From positions 52,947 through 116,946 of the forward strand of contig JAJDUB010000030.1 in NCBI GenBank assembly GCA_022826885.1: a stretch of 64,000 bases of DNA. The letters are read 5' to 3'. The translations under genes were made by a program, and so were the position numbers. This document shows, piece by piece, positions 28,951 to 39,957 of this stretch. The stretch's first letter is position 1. Every line of letters begins with the position of its first letter. Origin of the DNA: Gammaproteobacteria bacterium. GTDB taxonomy: Bacteria; Pseudomonadota; Gammaproteobacteria; Eutrophobiales; Eutrophobiaceae. The notes beneath the pieces are model-generated. The model did not search any database, had not been told where the DNA came from, and was given only the letters and a program-made list of their open reading frames with translations.

Positions 28951-29427
28951 ATGCAGATAGATATTGGTATTTCCGAAGATCAGCGGCAACAGATAGCTGA
29001 GGGCCTGTCCAGGTTGCTTGCCGACAGCTATACGCTGTATCTCAAGACGCATAATTTCCATTGGAACGTAACAGGGCCGATGTTCTCCACCTTGCATACC
29101 CTGTTCGAGCAGCACTATACGGAACTGGCAACGGCAGTGGATGAAATCGCTGAACGTATCCGGGCGCTGGGCGTGGCGGCGCCGGGGTCTTACCGGCAGT
29201 TCGGCGAGTTGTCCTCAATCCCGGAGGAAACCGGGGTGCCCGGCGCCGAGGAGATGATAAGGCAACTGGTCCAGGGCCAGGAAGCCGTCGTCAGAACGGC
29301 CAGGAGCATTTTCCCCATAGTGGAGAGCGCCAATGACGAACCCTCCGCTGACCTGTTGACGCAACGCATGCAGATTCATGAGAAAAACGCCTGGATGCTG
29401 CGCAGTCTGCTGGAAAATCATGGATAA
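28951..29427 (+). CDS. dps: Dps/ferritin-like DNA-protection protein
   Basis: 158-residue four-helix ferritin-like protein that oxidises and stores iron and shields DNA during stress. The ferroxidase-type residues are visible: THNFHWN (His34, His37) and [11 protein letters not shown] (Asp64, Glu68). The ATG at 28951 has a perfect GGAGG ribosome site. It belongs to the shorter Dps type without a Lys-rich N-terminal tail. The next gene starts 8 nt inside its 3' end. Confidence 0.93.
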   Translation: MQIDIGISEDQRQQIAEGLSRLLADSYTLYLKTHNFHWNVTGPMFSTLHTLFEQHYTELATAVDEIAERIRALGVAAPGSYRQFGELSSIPEETGVPGAEEMIRQLVQGQEAVVRTARSIFPIVESANDEPSADLLTQRMQIHEKNAWMLRSLLENHG

Positions 29428-29839
29428 CCGCCTACCGCTGCCTGAGGAACGGAATTCAAGTCCGTCCCCACTTCTCTGCCTGGTTAACGGTTTATTGATT
29501 TTCCTGTGTCTTGCCGGCATCACGGCATCTGCGGAAACCCCGCTGAGAAATTCTTTCGACAGTGCGGAAATGAAATTGATGGGCGAGACCAACCTGGACT
29601 ACACGGCCTGCCTGCAACAGGACGCAAGGGAAAACCTGGCATCCAGTCCGGATGTGCGGGTAATTGCAGGCAATGCCGTACAGGCCTGCGAGCCGGTCCT
29701 GACCGGCCTGCAGGCCAGGTTGAACGAGAACGGCGTCAATCCCGGTTTCTACATGGCGGCGATTACGAGGATGAAGAACCGGGCCGTCCGGCGCCTGCTG
29801 CCGCTGCTGATGATGGAGAAATCAAACCCGGCTCCCTGA
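29420..29839 (+). CDS. Small secreted protein of unknown function
   Basis: 139 residues if started at the ATG at 29420, which overlaps the dps stop. A hydrophobic segment ([21 protein letters not shown]) ends in a plausible signal-peptidase site, followed by about 100 residues with two cysteines (TACLQQ and QACEP) that could form a disulfide. Codons for residues 10-17 lie in a copy of the GGGGACGGA palindrome family, so the true start may be further in. Not recognised as any family; the overlap with dps suggests co-transcription. Confidence 0.6.
   Translation: MDNRLPLPEERNSSPSPLLCLVNGLLIFLCLAGITASAETPLRNSFDSAEMKLMGETNLDYTACLQQDARENLASSPDVRVIAGNAVQACEPVLTGLQARLNENGVNPGFYMAAITRMKNRAVRRLLPLLMMEKSNPAP
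29446..29468. repeat. Degenerate GGGGACGGA-type palindrome inside a coding start
   Basis: GGAACGGAATTCAAG followed by TCCGTCCCC is a diverged copy of the palindrome at 20094-20118. It lies within the 5' codons of the small secreted protein, just after dps. Confidence 0.55.
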
Positions 29840-29845
29840 TTGTCC

Positions 29846-30340
29846 TCAACCAGCCTTCATCAACGGCTTCAGTTCCGCCAGCGCGCGCCTGTATACGTCT
29901 CTCTTGAAGAACACGACATTTTTGGCGGGCTCGGAATAGTCCACCCAGCGCCAGTGGTCGAACTCCGGACGCCGGCTCGAGTCCAGGTTGACATTGCTCT
30001 CATCGCCGGTCAATTTAAGCAGGTACCAGCGCTGTTTCTGGCCGATACATAGCGGCGTCGAGTGCCGCCTTATGTATCTTTTGGGCAGTTTGTAACGCAG
30101 CCAGTTCCGGCTGACGCCGACCACTTCCACGTGTTCCGGCAACAACCCGACCTCCTCGTACAGTTCCCTGTACATGGCGTCCTCCACCGATTCATCGGGC
30201 CGGATACCGCCCTGGGGAAACTGCCAGGCGTCCATTCCGACCCGCTTCGCCCAGAACAGGCGGTTATCTTCGTTGAAAAGGACAATTGCCACGTTGGCGC
30301 GGAAGCCGTATGAATCAATTTGTGAACGCGATCGGGCCAT
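29846..30340 (-). CDS. rppH: RNA pyrophosphohydrolase RppH
   Basis: Nudix hydrolase that converts 5'-triphosphate ends of mRNA to monophosphate, starting RNase E-dependent decay. 164 residues; the Nudix box lies at 44-66 (GGIRPDE...RELYEEVGL), preceded by the family sequence AWQFPQGG. The start used is the ATG at 30340, a few residues longer than the usual N-terminus (IDSYGFRANV). Converges with the small secreted protein across 6 nt. Confidence 0.95.
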   Translation of the reverse strand: MARSRSQIDSYGFRANVAIVLFNEDNRLFWAKRVGMDAWQFPQGGIRPDESVEDAMYRELYEEVGLLPEHVEVVGVSRNWLRYKLPKRYIRRHSTPLCIGQKQRWYLLKLTGDESNVNLDSSRRPEFDHWRWVDYSEPAKNVVFFKRDVYRRALAELKPLMKAG

Positions 30341-30437
30341 TTTGCCGGTTATAGCAGTAAAATAATCGTAATATTTCTAACACAGATAAAGCCTTGCGGC
30401 AAGCGACACGGTCCGGGACAGTTTGAGATAGACGGGG

Positions 30438-31415
30438 TCAGAACAGGTGCTTGATCGCCTCTCTCTCCCGCTCCAGTTCCGCCCGGGTTTCCTCCATCCT
30501 CATCCTGCTGAATTCGTTGATATCCAGCCCGCGGACTATCTCGTAATCACCGCCGGAGCAGGTAACGGGAAAGGAATAGACGATGCCTTCCGGAATGCCG
30601 TAGGAACCGCCAGCGGCGACGGCCATGCTGGTCCAGTCATTCTCCGGGGTGCCGAACACCCAGTCACGGGCATGGTCCAGGATCGCATTTGCCGCCGACG
30701 CAGCGCTGGATGCGCCCCTGGCCTTGATAATTTCGGCGCCGCGCTTTGCCACTCCGGGGATGAATTCATTTTCATACCAGTCCTGTTCAACCAGTTCCAG
30801 CGCCGCTTTGCCGTCTACCAGCGCGTGGTGCAGGTCCGGGTATTGCGTGGTCGAATGATTCCCCCACACGGTCAGGTTGCGGATACCGTCAACCGGGCAC
30901 CGGACCCGGGCGGCAAGCATCGCCAGCGCCCTGTTATGGTCCAGGCGCATCATCGCCATAAACCGGCGCGGGTCCAGGTCGGGCGCATTTTTCATTGCGA
31001 TCAAGGCATTGGTATTGGCCGGGTTGCCGACGACGAGGACCTTGACGCCCCGCTTCGCATGCTCATTCAATGCCCTGCCCTGTACGCTGAAGATTTCGGC
31101 ATTGCTCAGCAACAGGTCTGCGCGCTCCATTCCCGGACCGCGCGGCCTGGCGCCGACCAGGAAGGCAAAGTCCGCATCCCGGAAAGCGACGTTGGCATCG
31201 GCGCTGGTCACCACCCCGGCCAACGTCGCAAAAGCGCAGTCGTCCAGTTCCATCACCACGCCGTCCAGCGCCGGCAGCGCCGGAGGAATTTCAAGTAACT
31301 GCAGGATCACCGGTTGATCCTTGCCCAGCAACTCTCCGGCGGCAACCCGGAACAGCAAGGCATAACCGATTTGACCGGCGGCCCCGGTCACGGCAACCCG
31401 TACAGGGGGTTTCAT
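30438..31415 (-). CDS. mdh: Malate dehydrogenase (NAD-dependent, 325-residue type)
   Basis: TCA-cycle oxidation of malate to oxaloacetate. The Rossmann loop [12 protein letters not shown] starts at residue 10, the type seen in Burkholderia and many environmental gammaproteobacteria rather than the 312-residue E. coli enzyme. The catalytic His is in [12 protein letters not shown] and substrate Arg residues in [10 protein letters not shown]. The ATG at 31415 lies one base after the gltA stop region and carries GGAACTGAT upstream, so mdh follows gltA in an operon. Its TGA stop falls in a GGGGTCAGA motif. Confidence 0.95.
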   Translation of the reverse strand: MKPPVRVAVTGAAGQIGYALLFRVAAGELLGKDQPVILQLLEIPPALPALDGVVMELDDCAFATLAGVVTSADANVAFRDADFAFLVGARPRGPGMERADLLLSNAEIFSVQGRALNEHAKRGVKVLVVGNPANTNALIAMKNAPDLDPRRFMAMMRLDHNRALAMLAARVRCPVDGIRNLTVWGNHSTTQYPDLHHALVDGKAALELVEQDWYENEFIPGVAKRGAEIIKARGASSAASAANAILDHARDWVFGTPENDWTSMAVAAGGSYGIPEGIVYSFPVTCSGGDYEIVRGLDINEFSRMRMEETRAELEREREAIKHLF

Positions 31416-31416
31416 A

Positions 31417-32709
31417 TCAGTTCCGCTCTTCAATCGGTACGTAATCACGGGGCTGCCGGCCGATATACAACTGCCTCGGACGGCCGATGCGAAAATCCTT
31501 GTCCTTCATCAGTTCCATCCACTGCGCGACCCAGCCGGCGCTGCGCGCCAGGGCAAACATCACAGTGAACATGGAGGTGGGAATACGCAGGGCCTGATAG
31601 ATCAGGCCGGAATAGAAATCGACGTTGGGATACAGCTTGCGCTTGATGAAATATTCATCCTCCAGCGCTATCCGTTCCAGTTCCATGGCGATCTCGAACA
31701 GGGGCTGGTTCAGCTTTTGCTCCTCCAGCAAATCATGGCAGGCCTTGCGAATGATTTTTGCCCTGGGATCATACTTCTTGTAGACCCGGTGCCCGAAACC
31801 CATCAGGCGGAACGGGTCGTCCTTGTCCTTCGCCCGGGCAACGTATTTCGGAATGTTGGACGGGCTGCCGATCTCCTCCAGCATACGCACCACGGCTTCG
31901 TTGGCGCCGCCGTGGGACTTGCCCCACAAGGTGGTAATGCCCGCGGCGATGCAGGCAAAAGGATTGGCTTCCGAACTGCCCGCAAGGCGCACTGTCGAAG
32001 TGCTGGCATTCTGCTCATGATCCGCATGCAGGATAAACAACAGGTCCAGCGCGCGTAGCGCGGCCGCTGAGGGCGTGTATTCCTCCGTAGGCCACGAAAA
32101 CGTCATGTACATGAAATTCTCGACGTAGTTGCGTGAGTTGTCGGGATAGACAAACGGCAGTCCGGACGCGTAGCGATAACATTTCGAGGCCACGTTGGGC
32201 ATCTTGGCGATAATGCGCCTGGCGGTGATCAGGCGGTTTTCGGGATCCCAGATATCGGTCCGGTCATGGTAATAGGACGCGATGGCGTTGGCCACACCCG
32301 CCATGATCGACATGGGGTGGGCGTCATAGCGGTAGGCAGAGTAAAACCTGGAAATGTGCTCATGGGTCATCATGTGCATCTTGATGGCGTGTTCCCATTC
32401 ATCCATCTGTTTGCGGGTCGGCAATTCACCGTGGATAAGCAGGTAGACGACTTCCAGGAAGGTGCTGTTTTCCGCCAGTTGCTCGATCGGGTAGCCGCGA
32501 TGCAACAGGACGCCTTTCTCACCGTCCAGGTACGTCACCGCGCTGCGGCAACTGGCCGTGGTGACATAACCCGGATCGAAGGTAAACATGCCCAGTTCCC
32601 TGTACAGGGACTTGGTGTTGATAACCGGAGGGCCGCAAGTGCCCTCCAGAACCGGACATTCGACCTGCTTGCCGGTCTCGTTATCTGTGATCGTAACCGT
32701 GCGCGTCAT
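31417..32709 (-). CDS. gltA: Citrate synthase
   Basis: Condenses acetyl-CoA and oxaloacetate. 430 residues of the hexameric gram-negative type, with catalytic His in [11 protein letters not shown] and MGFGHRVYK and the late Asp in the [13 protein letters not shown] region. The N-terminal beta domain ([19 protein letters not shown]) is typical of NADH-sensitive type II enzymes. Divergent from sucA across 231 nt, and paired with mdh, so TCA genes radiate from one regulatory gap. Confidence 0.96.
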   Translation of the reverse strand: MTRTVTITDNETGKQVECPVLEGTCGPPVINTKSLYRELGMFTFDPGYVTTASCRSAVTYLDGEKGVLLHRGYPIEQLAENSTFLEVVYLLIHGELPTRKQMDEWEHAIKMHMMTHEHISRFYSAYRYDAHPMSIMAGVANAIASYYHDRTDIWDPENRLITARRIIAKMPNVASKCYRYASGLPFVYPDNSRNYVENFMYMTFSWPTEEYTPSAAALRALDLLFILHADHEQNASTSTVRLAGSSEANPFACIAAGITTLWGKSHGGANEAVVRMLEEIGSPSNIPKYVARAKDKDDPFRLMGFGHRVYKKYDPRAKIIRKACHDLLEEQKLNQPLFEIAMELERIALEDEYFIKRKLYPNVDFYSGLIYQALRIPTSMFTVMFALARSAGWVAQWMELMKDKDFRIGRPRQLYIGRQPRDYVPIEERN

Positions 32710-32940
32710 GAAACCGCCTCCTCTTCTCAGGGGATATTATTCTTATTATTGTTTGAACCTCTTATGCAGGCAGAGGGTCATCATTAATATGTTATCAGCC
32801 TAGCATACATATATGAAACCAATGCGCAAGCAAATCCTGCCGGCCTGTCCGGGATGGACTTGTCCGGAGCTTTCCTTATAATATTCGCTTTGGCGGTTTT
32901 CGGTCGGCTGCATTGTATCAACCGGAACTTTCATACAACG
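32710..32940. promoter_or_regulatory. Divergent gltA/sucA regulatory gap
   Basis: 231 nt holding the control regions of both TCA operons. On the plus strand TATAAT at 32877-32882 is a likely -10 box for sucA, with only a weak -35. The gltA-proximal half is AT-rich (around 32740-32810) and offers several possible -10 boxes on the minus strand, none decisive. No operator is recognised with confidence. Confidence 0.45.
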
Positions 32941-35808
32941 ATGAGCAACACTGATCCATCTCATTTTTTCAGCGGCAATACCGCCTTCATCGAGGATGTC
33001 TATGAGCGGTATCTTGAAGACCCTGCCAGCGTGTCCGTTGAATGGCGCCAGTATTTTGATGCCCTGCAACGGGAACCCGCGCAGTTTGACGGCGCCGGCA
33101 GCGCAAAGGTTGCAGAGCCTGCGCCCGCGCCTGAGACCACGCAGGCCCCGACTCCGGAACCCGCGATCGCGGTCAATACGGACAACAAAAAACAGGCTTC
33201 GGTATTACAGTTGATCAATGCCCACCGTTTCCGCGGGCACCAGCAGGCCGATCTTGATCCCCTGAAACAGTACGAGCGGCCTGAAGTCCCGGAACTGGAT
33301 CTCGCATATTACAATTTCACGGAGGAAGACCTGGTGCGGACCTTCAATACGGGTTCCCTGTTTGCCCCCGATGAACTGACGCTGGCTGAAATCTTCTATA
33401 TCGTCAAGAGCACGTATTGCCGGACGCTCGGCGCCGAGTACATGCACATCAACGAGACGGAACAGAAACGCTGGATACAGCGCCGGCTGGAAGAATCCGA
33501 AGGCCATCACCGGTTCTCGCAGGAGAAGAGAAAGCGCATACTGGAACGCGTCATTGCCGCCAATGCGCTGGAAGAATACCTGCACAGGAAATACGTGGGA
33601 CAGAAACGCTTCTCACTGGAGGGCGGCGAATCCCTGATCCCGCTGCTGGATGAACTGGTGCAGGCGGGCGGTGAAGCCGGTGTGCGGGAAGCGGTAATCG
33701 GCATGGCTCACCGCGGCAGGCTCAACGTCCTGATCAATATCATCGGCAAACTGCCCGGAGAACTGTTCGATGAATTCGAAGGGCTCAACAGCCAGACACT
33801 CGATGTCGAAGCCTCCAATTCGGGCGATGTCAAATACCACCTGGGCTATTCTTCGGACATCCAGACTCCAGGCGGTGTCATACACCTGACCTTATCGTTC
33901 AACCCCTCCCACCTTGAGATCATCGACCCCGTGGTGGAAGGGTCCGTGCGGGCGCGCCAGGACCGGCGCCAAGATAAGTCCCGCTCCCAGGTATTGCCCA
34001 TTATCATTCATGGCGATGCCGCTTTTGCCGGACAGGGCGTGGTGATGGAGACCTTCAACCTGTCCCAGACCCGCGGGTACAGCACCGGCGGCACCATCCA
34101 TATCATAGTCAATAACCAGATCGGCTTTACTACCAGCGACCCGCTGGATTCGCGCTCGACCCTGTATTGCACGGACGTTGCCAAGATGGTGCAGGCCCCG
34201 ATCTTTCACGTGAACGGCGATGACCCCGACGCGGTCGTGTATGTCGCGAATCTGGCCCTGGATTACCGCATGGAATTCAAGAAAGACGTGGTCATCGACA
34301 TGGTGTGCTACCGCAGGCACGGCCACAGCGAGGCGGACGAGCCGGCCGCCACCCAGCCCATCATGTACCGGAAGATCAGGCAGCACAGGAATATCAGGGA
34401 GGTTCACTCCGAACGCATGGTAAAGGAAAAAGTCGCCACCGAGGATGAAATCAGGAAGATTCATGACGACTACATCGAATCCCTGGAATCCAACAGGAGC
34501 GTGGCAGGCGCAAAGGCAAGCAATGCCGATTTCAGGTTTTTAATCAATTACGAACCCTTCAAAAGAACGGCATGGGACATGCGGGTCGAAACGGCAGTCA
34601 GCCCCCGGCTGGTATCCCGCCTGACGGAACGCTTTACTACGGCGCCGGATCATTTCACCCTGCACCCGACAGTGGCGAGGATCATCGAGAACCGCAAGAA
34701 GATGGGCGCCGGCGAACTGGAAATGGACTGGGGTTATGCCGAAACCCTTGCATACGCAACCCTGCTCGACGCCGGTTTCCCGGTGCGTATTTCCGGCCAG
34801 GACAGCGGCCGCGGGACCTTCTTCCATCGTCATGCCGTGATCCACAACCAGGATGACGGCGATACCTACCTGCCGCTGCAACACATCAGTGAGGGACAGC
34901 CTTCGTTCCTGGCCATCAACTCGACGCTCTCCGAAGAGGCTGTGCTGGCTTTTGACTACGGCTATGCCAGTTCCGAACCCAATGCGCTGGTGATCTGGGA
35001 AGCCCAGTTCGGTGATTTCGCCAACGGCGCGCAGGTCGTATTCGACCAGTTCATCAGTTCCTGTGAAGCAAAATGGGCGCGGTTCTGCGGTCTTACCGTA
35101 TTTTTGCCCCATGGCTATGACGGCCAGGGGCCGGAACATTCGTCCGCCCGGCTGGAGCGCTTTTTACAGCTTTGCGCCAGGGAGAACATGCAGGTCTGCC
35201 AGCCCAGCACCCCGGCGCAGATGTTCCACCTGTTACGGCGCCAGGTCATCAGGCCTTATCGCAAACCGCTGATCGTCATGAGTCCGAAAAGCCTGCTCAG
35301 GCATAAACTGTCTACGTCGACGCTGGATAAGGTCACCAGCGGCGGATTCAGGTTGGTGATCGACGAAATAGACGAAAATATTGAGAAACACGCGGTAACA
35401 CGCCTGTTAATCTGCAGTGGCAAGGTGTACTACGACCTGCTGGAGGCGCGGCGCGGCAAGGAGGTAGGGAACATCGCCGTTATTCGCCTGGAACAATTGT
35501 TCCCGTTTCCGCAAAAGGAAATGAAACGCGTGATTGAATCATACCCGAACGCAAATGAAGTCGTCTGGGTGCAGGAAGAACCGAAGAACCAGGGTGGCTG
35601 GTACTACATGCAGTCAAGGGGAACCATGATAGGCTGCCTGAGCGCGCGGCATGTGTTCGGCTATGCAGGCCGTATTTATTCGGCCTCCCCTGCGGTCGGT
35701 TCACTCAGCCTGCACCTGGCGCAGCAGAAAAAGCTGGTCGATGACGCTTTGCAACCGGAAAAACTGGAAGTGACCACGCACAAGCAGAAGTCGAGCGGGA
35801 TCAGGTAG
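32941..35808 (+). CDS. sucA: 2-Oxoglutarate dehydrogenase E1 component
   Basis: Thiamine-diphosphate E1 of the 2-oxoglutarate dehydrogenase complex. 955 residues from the ATG at 32941 (MSNTDPSHFFSGNTAFIEDV). The N-terminal E2-binding segment is normal; the following ~60 residues are a Pro/Ala-rich linker (APAPETTQAPTPEP). The TPP site includes GDAAFAGQGVVMET and the active-site region includes GMAHRGRLNVL. Transketolase domains are complete. Followed by sucB and lpd, the whole OGDH complex in one operon. Confidence 0.96.
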   Translation: MSNTDPSHFFSGNTAFIEDVYERYLEDPASVSVEWRQYFDALQREPAQFDGAGSAKVAEPAPAPETTQAPTPEPAIAVNTDNKKQASVLQLINAHRFRGHQQADLDPLKQYERPEVPELDLAYYNFTEEDLVRTFNTGSLFAPDELTLAEIFYIVKSTYCRTLGAEYMHINETEQKRWIQRRLEESEGHHRFSQEKRKRILERVIAANALEEYLHRKYVGQKRFSLEGGESLIPLLDELVQAGGEAGVREAVIGMAHRGRLNVLINIIGKLPGELFDEFEGLNSQTLDVEASNSGDVKYHLGYSSDIQTPGGVIHLTLSFNPSHLEIIDPVVEGSVRARQDRRQDKSRSQVLPIIIHGDAAFAGQGVVMETFNLSQTRGYSTGGTIHIIVNNQIGFTTSDPLDSRSTLYCTDVAKMVQAPIFHVNGDDPDAVVYVANLALDYRMEFKKDVVIDMVCYRRHGHSEADEPAATQPIMYRKIRQHRNIREVHSERMVKEKVATEDEIRKIHDDYIESLESNRSVAGAKASNADFRFLINYEPFKRTAWDMRVETAVSPRLVSRLTERFTTAPDHFTLHPTVARIIENRKKMGAGELEMDWGYAETLAYATLLDAGFPVRISGQDSGRGTFFHRHAVIHNQDDGDTYLPLQHISEGQPSFLAINSTLSEEAVLAFDYGYASSEPNALVIWEAQFGDFANGAQVVFDQFISSCEAKWARFCGLTVFLPHGYDGQGPEHSSARLERFLQLCARENMQVCQPSTPAQMFHLLRRQVIRPYRKPLIVMSPKSLLRHKLSTSTLDKVTSGGFRLVIDEIDENIEKHAVTRLLICSGKVYYDLLEARRGKEVGNIAVIRLEQLFPFPQKEMKRVIESYPNANEVVWVQEEPKNQGGWYYMQSRGTMIGCLSARHVFGYAGRIYSASPAVGSLSLHLAQQKKLVDDALQPEKLEVTTHKQKSSGIR

Positions 35809-35857
35809 GGAATGATGTCTGTTCCATTCAATCTGCTTCCAATGACAGGAGAGAACC

Positions 35858-37243
35858 GTGCTGGTTGAAGTCAGGGTGCCGGTACTGGCCGAATCGGTCG
35901 CGGAAGCCACGTTGATGGACTGGCAAAAACAGCCGGGAGACCCGGTAAAATTCGGGGACGCCCTGATTGACGTGGAAACGGATAAAGTCACCCTGGAGGT
36001 GGTGGCGCCGGAAGACGGCATGCTGGTGAAGATCCTGAAAAACAGCGGCGAAGACGTGGTAAGCGACGAGTTAATCGCGGAAATCGATACCGACGGGCAG
36101 GCCATCGCTGCAGCGCCGGAACCTGATACGGAGGCCGCGCCAATTGAACCGGAGCCCGCGCAGGAACCTGAAGATGAGCCTCAAAGCACTGCAGAAACGG
36201 CGAGGACCGATTCGGAAACCGCGGACGACCGGCAACAGTCAGCGCCTGCGGAACAGAAGCCCAAACTGAGTCCCGCCGTCAGGAACCTGCTGAGCGAACA
36301 TGGCCTGGACGCCGGCGACATCCCGGTAAGCGGAGACAGGCTGACCAAAAAAGACGTCCTGGCTTTCCTGGCGGGCACAGAAGACAAGGACCGGAAGACC
36401 GGGGGCAAAAGACAGGGTACAGAGGACAAGGGACAGGGGGCAGGAAGTGAAAAACAGGAAACAGACAGCAAGCAGCAGGATGCGGCGGCTGTCATGAAAC
36501 CCGCAGCAAGGCCTGCCAAGCAGGAAGTCGGTGCTGAGAGTAAGGGAGCGGGAAACCGCGTTCCCATGACCCGTCTGCGCAGGCGCGCGGCGGAACGCCT
36601 GCTGGCGGCACAACGGGAAAACGCCATCCTGACCACCTTTAACGAAGTGAACATGAAGCCGGTCATGGACTTGCGCAATCGTTACAAGGAGAGTTTTGAG
36701 AAAACCCACAAGGTCAAACTGGGCTTTATGTCGTTTTTCACCAAGGCCGCGGTCGAGGCGCTGAAAAAATTCCCGATCATCAACGCATCGGTGGACGGCG
36801 CCGACATCATCTACCATGAAAATTTTGATATAGGCATTGCCGTCAGTTCACCGCGCGGACTGGTCGTGCCGGTGGTACGCGCGGCGGATATACTCAGTTT
36901 CGCCGAAATTGAAAAGAGCATCAGCGAATACGGGCAAAAAGCCCATGATGCAAAACTCACCATAGAAGATTTGACCGGCGGCACATTCACCATCACCAAC
37001 GGCGGCGTGTTCGGTTCCCTGCTGTCCACTCCCATCATCAACCCGCCGCAAAGCGCCATACTGGGCATGCATAAAATTGAGGAACGTCCGGTTGCGGAAG
37101 ACGGCGCGGTCGTGATCCGGCCCATGATGTACCTGGCGCTCTCCTACGATCATCGCATTATCGACGGGCGGGAAGCCGTATCGTTCCTGGTGGCGATCAA
37201 GGAGGCGCTTGAGGATCCATCGCGGTTGCTGTTGCAAATCTGA
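35858..37243 (+). CDS. sucB: Dihydrolipoyllysine succinyltransferase (E2 of OGDH)
   Basis: 461 residues from a GTG at 35858 with AGGAGAG upstream. Lipoyl domain with the modified Lys43 in [11 protein letters not shown]; peripheral-subunit-binding domain around [15 protein letters not shown]; catalytic domain ending in [12 protein letters not shown] with His432 and Asp436. The linker at about residues 172-205 is unusually rich in Lys, Gln, Glu, Asp and Gly, encoded by a purine-rich stretch (about 36380-36480) of tandemly similar short units. Between sucA and lpd. Confidence 0.95.
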   Translation: MLVEVRVPVLAESVAEATLMDWQKQPGDPVKFGDALIDVETDKVTLEVVAPEDGMLVKILKNSGEDVVSDELIAEIDTDGQAIAAAPEPDTEAAPIEPEPAQEPEDEPQSTAETARTDSETADDRQQSAPAEQKPKLSPAVRNLLSEHGLDAGDIPVSGDRLTKKDVLAFLAGTEDKDRKTGGKRQGTEDKGQGAGSEKQETDSKQQDAAAVMKPAARPAKQEVGAESKGAGNRVPMTRLRRRAAERLLAAQRENAILTTFNEVNMKPVMDLRNRYKESFEKTHKVKLGFMSFFTKAAVEALKKFPIINASVDGADIIYHENFDIGIAVSSPRGLVVPVVRAADILSFAEIEKSISEYGQKAHDAKLTIEDLTGGTFTITNGGVFGSLLSTPIINPPQSAILGMHKIEERPVAEDGAVVIRPMMYLALSYDHRIIDGREAVSFLVAIKEALEDPSRLLLQI

Positions 37244-37245
37244 CC

Positions 37246-38670
37246 ATGAAAAACTATGACGTAGTAATCATCGGCGCCGGCCCGGGCGGCTACATCTGCG
37301 CTATCCGCTGCGCGCAACTGGGGTTTTCCACGGCCTGTGTCGATGGCGAACTCAGCAGCAGCGGCAAACCCACCCTGGGCGGCACCTGCCTGAATACGGG
37401 TTGTATTCCGTCCAAGGCCCTGCTGGATTCATCCCACCATTATTCCTTCATCAGTCATGGTGCGGCGGAGCACGGTATCAATGTCACCGGCATCAAGGTG
37501 GATATCCATAAAATGATCGGCCGGAAAGACCGGATAGTACAGAAATTGACCCGGGGAATCGCCGGACTGTTCAAAAAGAACGGTGTGGACTGGCTGCAGG
37601 GACAGGCAAAACTCCTGGGCGACAATCAGGTCGAAGTGACGCCGACAGGCACGGAAGCTTCAGAGGATTACCGGGTCTCCGCCAAACACATCATTATCGC
37701 CACCGGCTCCGTCCCCGCAAAGTTAGCTGTTGCCGGGGTAGACCGAAACAGGGTCGTCGATTCCACGGGCGCCCTGGCTTTCACTCAGGCGCCCAAGAGA
37801 CTGGGCATCATAGGGGCAGGGGTGATCGGCCTGGAACTCGGCAGCGTCTGGAGCAGGATGGGCTCCCGGGTCACCATACTGGAGGCGCTGGATGATTTTC
37901 TCGCGCCCGCGGACCGGGAGATTGCCGCGGCAGCCCATAAACTCCTGGCTAAACAGGGGCTTGATATACGACTTGGCGCCAGGGTAACGGGTACGGGTGT
38001 TAACAGCCGGGAAGTCAGCGTCACTTACGAGCAGGGCAACGACAAACAACAGTTGACTTTCGACAAACTGGTAGTCGCGGTCGGGCGCTTCCCCAACGTG
38101 GAGGGACTGGGGGCCGAAGACGCGGGACTGGCCCTGAACAGCGGAGGCGGCATAGAGGTTGACAGTCATTGCGCTACCAACCTGCCGAATGTGTATGCAA
38201 TCGGCGACGTAGTGCGCGGCCCGATGCTGGCCCACAAGGCTGCTGAAGAGGGAGTCATGGTGGCCGAGCGTCTTGCCGGGCAGAAGACTGAGTTCAACCT
38301 GGACCTGGTGCCCTGGGTAATCTATACCTGGCCCGAGATCGCCTGGGTCGGCAATACCGAGCACGAGTTGAAGGAAGCCGGCAAAAAATATAATTCGGGC
38401 GTCTTCCCGATTGCAGCCAGCGGACGCGCGCTGGCGTCGGGCGATTCCGACGGCATGATAAAAATGCTCAGCGATGCCGATACCGACCGGATACTCGGCA
38501 TCCATATACTTGCTCCGAGTGCCTCGGAACTCATAGCAGAAGCTGTCCTGGCCATGGAATTCGATGGCAGCGCCGAAGATATTGCCCGCACCATCCACGC
38601 CCACCCCACCCTGGCCGAAGCCATGCACGAGGCGGCCCTCGCATCAGACCAACGGGCGTTGCATATCTGA
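37246..38670 (+). CDS. lpdA: Dihydrolipoamide dehydrogenase (E3)
   Basis: FAD flavoprotein reoxidising lipoamide for the 2-oxoacid dehydrogenase complexes. 474 residues: the FAD motif GAGPGGY begins at 10, the redox disulfide is GGTCLNTGCIPS (Cys48 and Cys53), the NAD motif is GAGVIGLELGSVW, and the C-terminal His-Glu pair is in IHAHPTLAEAMHEA. It starts 2 nt after the sucB stop, so it is translated with the complex it serves. Confidence 0.96.
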   Translation: MKNYDVVIIGAGPGGYICAIRCAQLGFSTACVDGELSSSGKPTLGGTCLNTGCIPSKALLDSSHHYSFISHGAAEHGINVTGIKVDIHKMIGRKDRIVQKLTRGIAGLFKKNGVDWLQGQAKLLGDNQVEVTPTGTEASEDYRVSAKHIIIATGSVPAKLAVAGVDRNRVVDSTGALAFTQAPKRLGIIGAGVIGLELGSVWSRMGSRVTILEALDDFLAPADREIAAAAHKLLAKQGLDIRLGARVTGTGVNSREVSVTYEQGNDKQQLTFDKLVVAVGRFPNVEGLGAEDAGLALNSGGGIEVDSHCATNLPNVYAIGDVVRGPMLAHKAAEEGVMVAERLAGQKTEFNLDLVPWVIYTWPEIAWVGNTEHELKEAGKKYNSGVFPIAASGRALASGDSDGMIKMLSDADTDRILGIHILAPSASELIAEAVLAMEFDGSAEDIARTIHAHPTLAEAMHEAALASDQRALHI

Positions 38671-38756
38671 CCGGACAGCTGTTTTGTGCAGCGCAACCAA
38701 AATTGTTTATAATGTTGCGCAGATAACAACAAGACCCCAACATCGAGGTAACAACC

Positions 38757-39938
38757 ATGACCAATGACGCAGTCATTGTCGCCGCAGCGCGCACTCCCAT
38801 CGGTTCATTCGGCGGCGCCCTGGCAAACACGCCGGCTCATACCCTGGGAGCCGCGGCAATCAAATCATTGCTGGAAAAAACCGGGCTGGAACCGGCGCAG
38901 ATCGACGAGGTTATCCTGGGACAGGTACTGACCGCCGGCGCCGGCCAGAACCCGGCGCGCCAGGCCGCCATCGAAGCCGGCCTGCCCCATTCAGTGCCTT
39001 CCATGACCATTAACAAGGTCTGCGGCAGCGGCCTGAAAGCCGTGCATCTTGCCGCCCAGGCCATCAAGTGCGGCGATGCCGACATCATCATTGCCGGCGG
39101 CCAGGAAAACATGAGCCAGGCGCCTCACCTGTTGCCCAAATCCCGGGTTGGCGCCAAGATGGGCGACTGGAAACTGCTGGATTCAATGATAATCGACGGC
39201 CTGTGGGACGCATTCAATGATTACCACATGGGTATGACCGCGGAGAACATCGTGAACAAATTCGGGATTTCGCGGGAGGAACAGGACCGTTTCGCCGCTC
39301 AGTCCCAGCAAAAAACCGAAAAGGCCCAGGCTGATGGGGTGTTCGATGAGGAGATCGTTCCCGTAAGCATACCGCAACGCAAGGCCGACCCCATCATCTT
39401 CGATAAAGACGAATATCCCAAGCAGGGCGTGACTGAAGAGAAAATTGCGAAACTGCGTCCGGCATTTACCCGTGAAGGAACAGTCACGGCAGCTAACGCG
39501 TCAGGGCTCAATGACGGCGCCGCAGCAGTCGTTGTCATGTCACGGGCGAAAGCCGACGAACTGGGCCTGCCGATTATGGCCGGCATCAGCGCTTACGCCA
39601 GCGCCGGCGTCGATCCGGCAATCATGGGGACCGGGCCGATACCGGCAACGGAGCGCTGCCTGGGCAAGGCCGGCTGGACGGTCGATGACCTGGACCTGGT
39701 GGAAGCCAACGAAGCGTTTGCCGCACAGGCCATCTCCGTCAACAACGGTCTTGGCTGGGACGCTCAAAAAGTGAATATCAGCGGCGGCGCCATCGCGCTG
39801 GGGCACCCCATCGGCGCATCCGGTTGCCGGGTCCTGGTCACGCTGCTCCATGCCATGCAACGCCGGGATGCGCACAAGGGCCTGGCCACCTTGTGCATCG
39901 GCGGCGGCCAGGGTGTGGCCCTGGCTGTGGAAAGATAA
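38757..39938 (+). CDS. Acetyl-CoA acetyltransferase (thiolase)
   Basis: Biosynthetic-type thiolase joining two acetyl-CoA into acetoacetyl-CoA. 393 residues with the nucleophilic Cys89 ([12 protein letters not shown]), His350 (GHPIGASG) and Cys380 (LCIGGGQG). It sits directly before phaR, so formation of polyhydroxybutyrate precursor is likely (phaA-like), although no phaB or phaC is present and a role in fatty acid breakdown (atoB-like) cannot be excluded. Confidence 0.92.
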   Translation: MTNDAVIVAAARTPIGSFGGALANTPAHTLGAAAIKSLLEKTGLEPAQIDEVILGQVLTAGAGQNPARQAAIEAGLPHSVPSMTINKVCGSGLKAVHLAAQAIKCGDADIIIAGGQENMSQAPHLLPKSRVGAKMGDWKLLDSMIIDGLWDAFNDYHMGMTAENIVNKFGISREEQDRFAAQSQQKTEKAQADGVFDEEIVPVSIPQRKADPIIFDKDEYPKQGVTEEKIAKLRPAFTREGTVTAANASGLNDGAAAVVVMSRAKADELGLPIMAGISAYASAGVDPAIMGTGPIPATERCLGKAGWTVDDLDLVEANEAFAAQAISVNNGLGWDAQKVNISGGAIALGHPIGASGCRVLVTLLHAMQRRDAHKGLATLCIGGGQGVALAVER

Positions 39939-39957
39939 CCCGATTGAGTACACTGCC

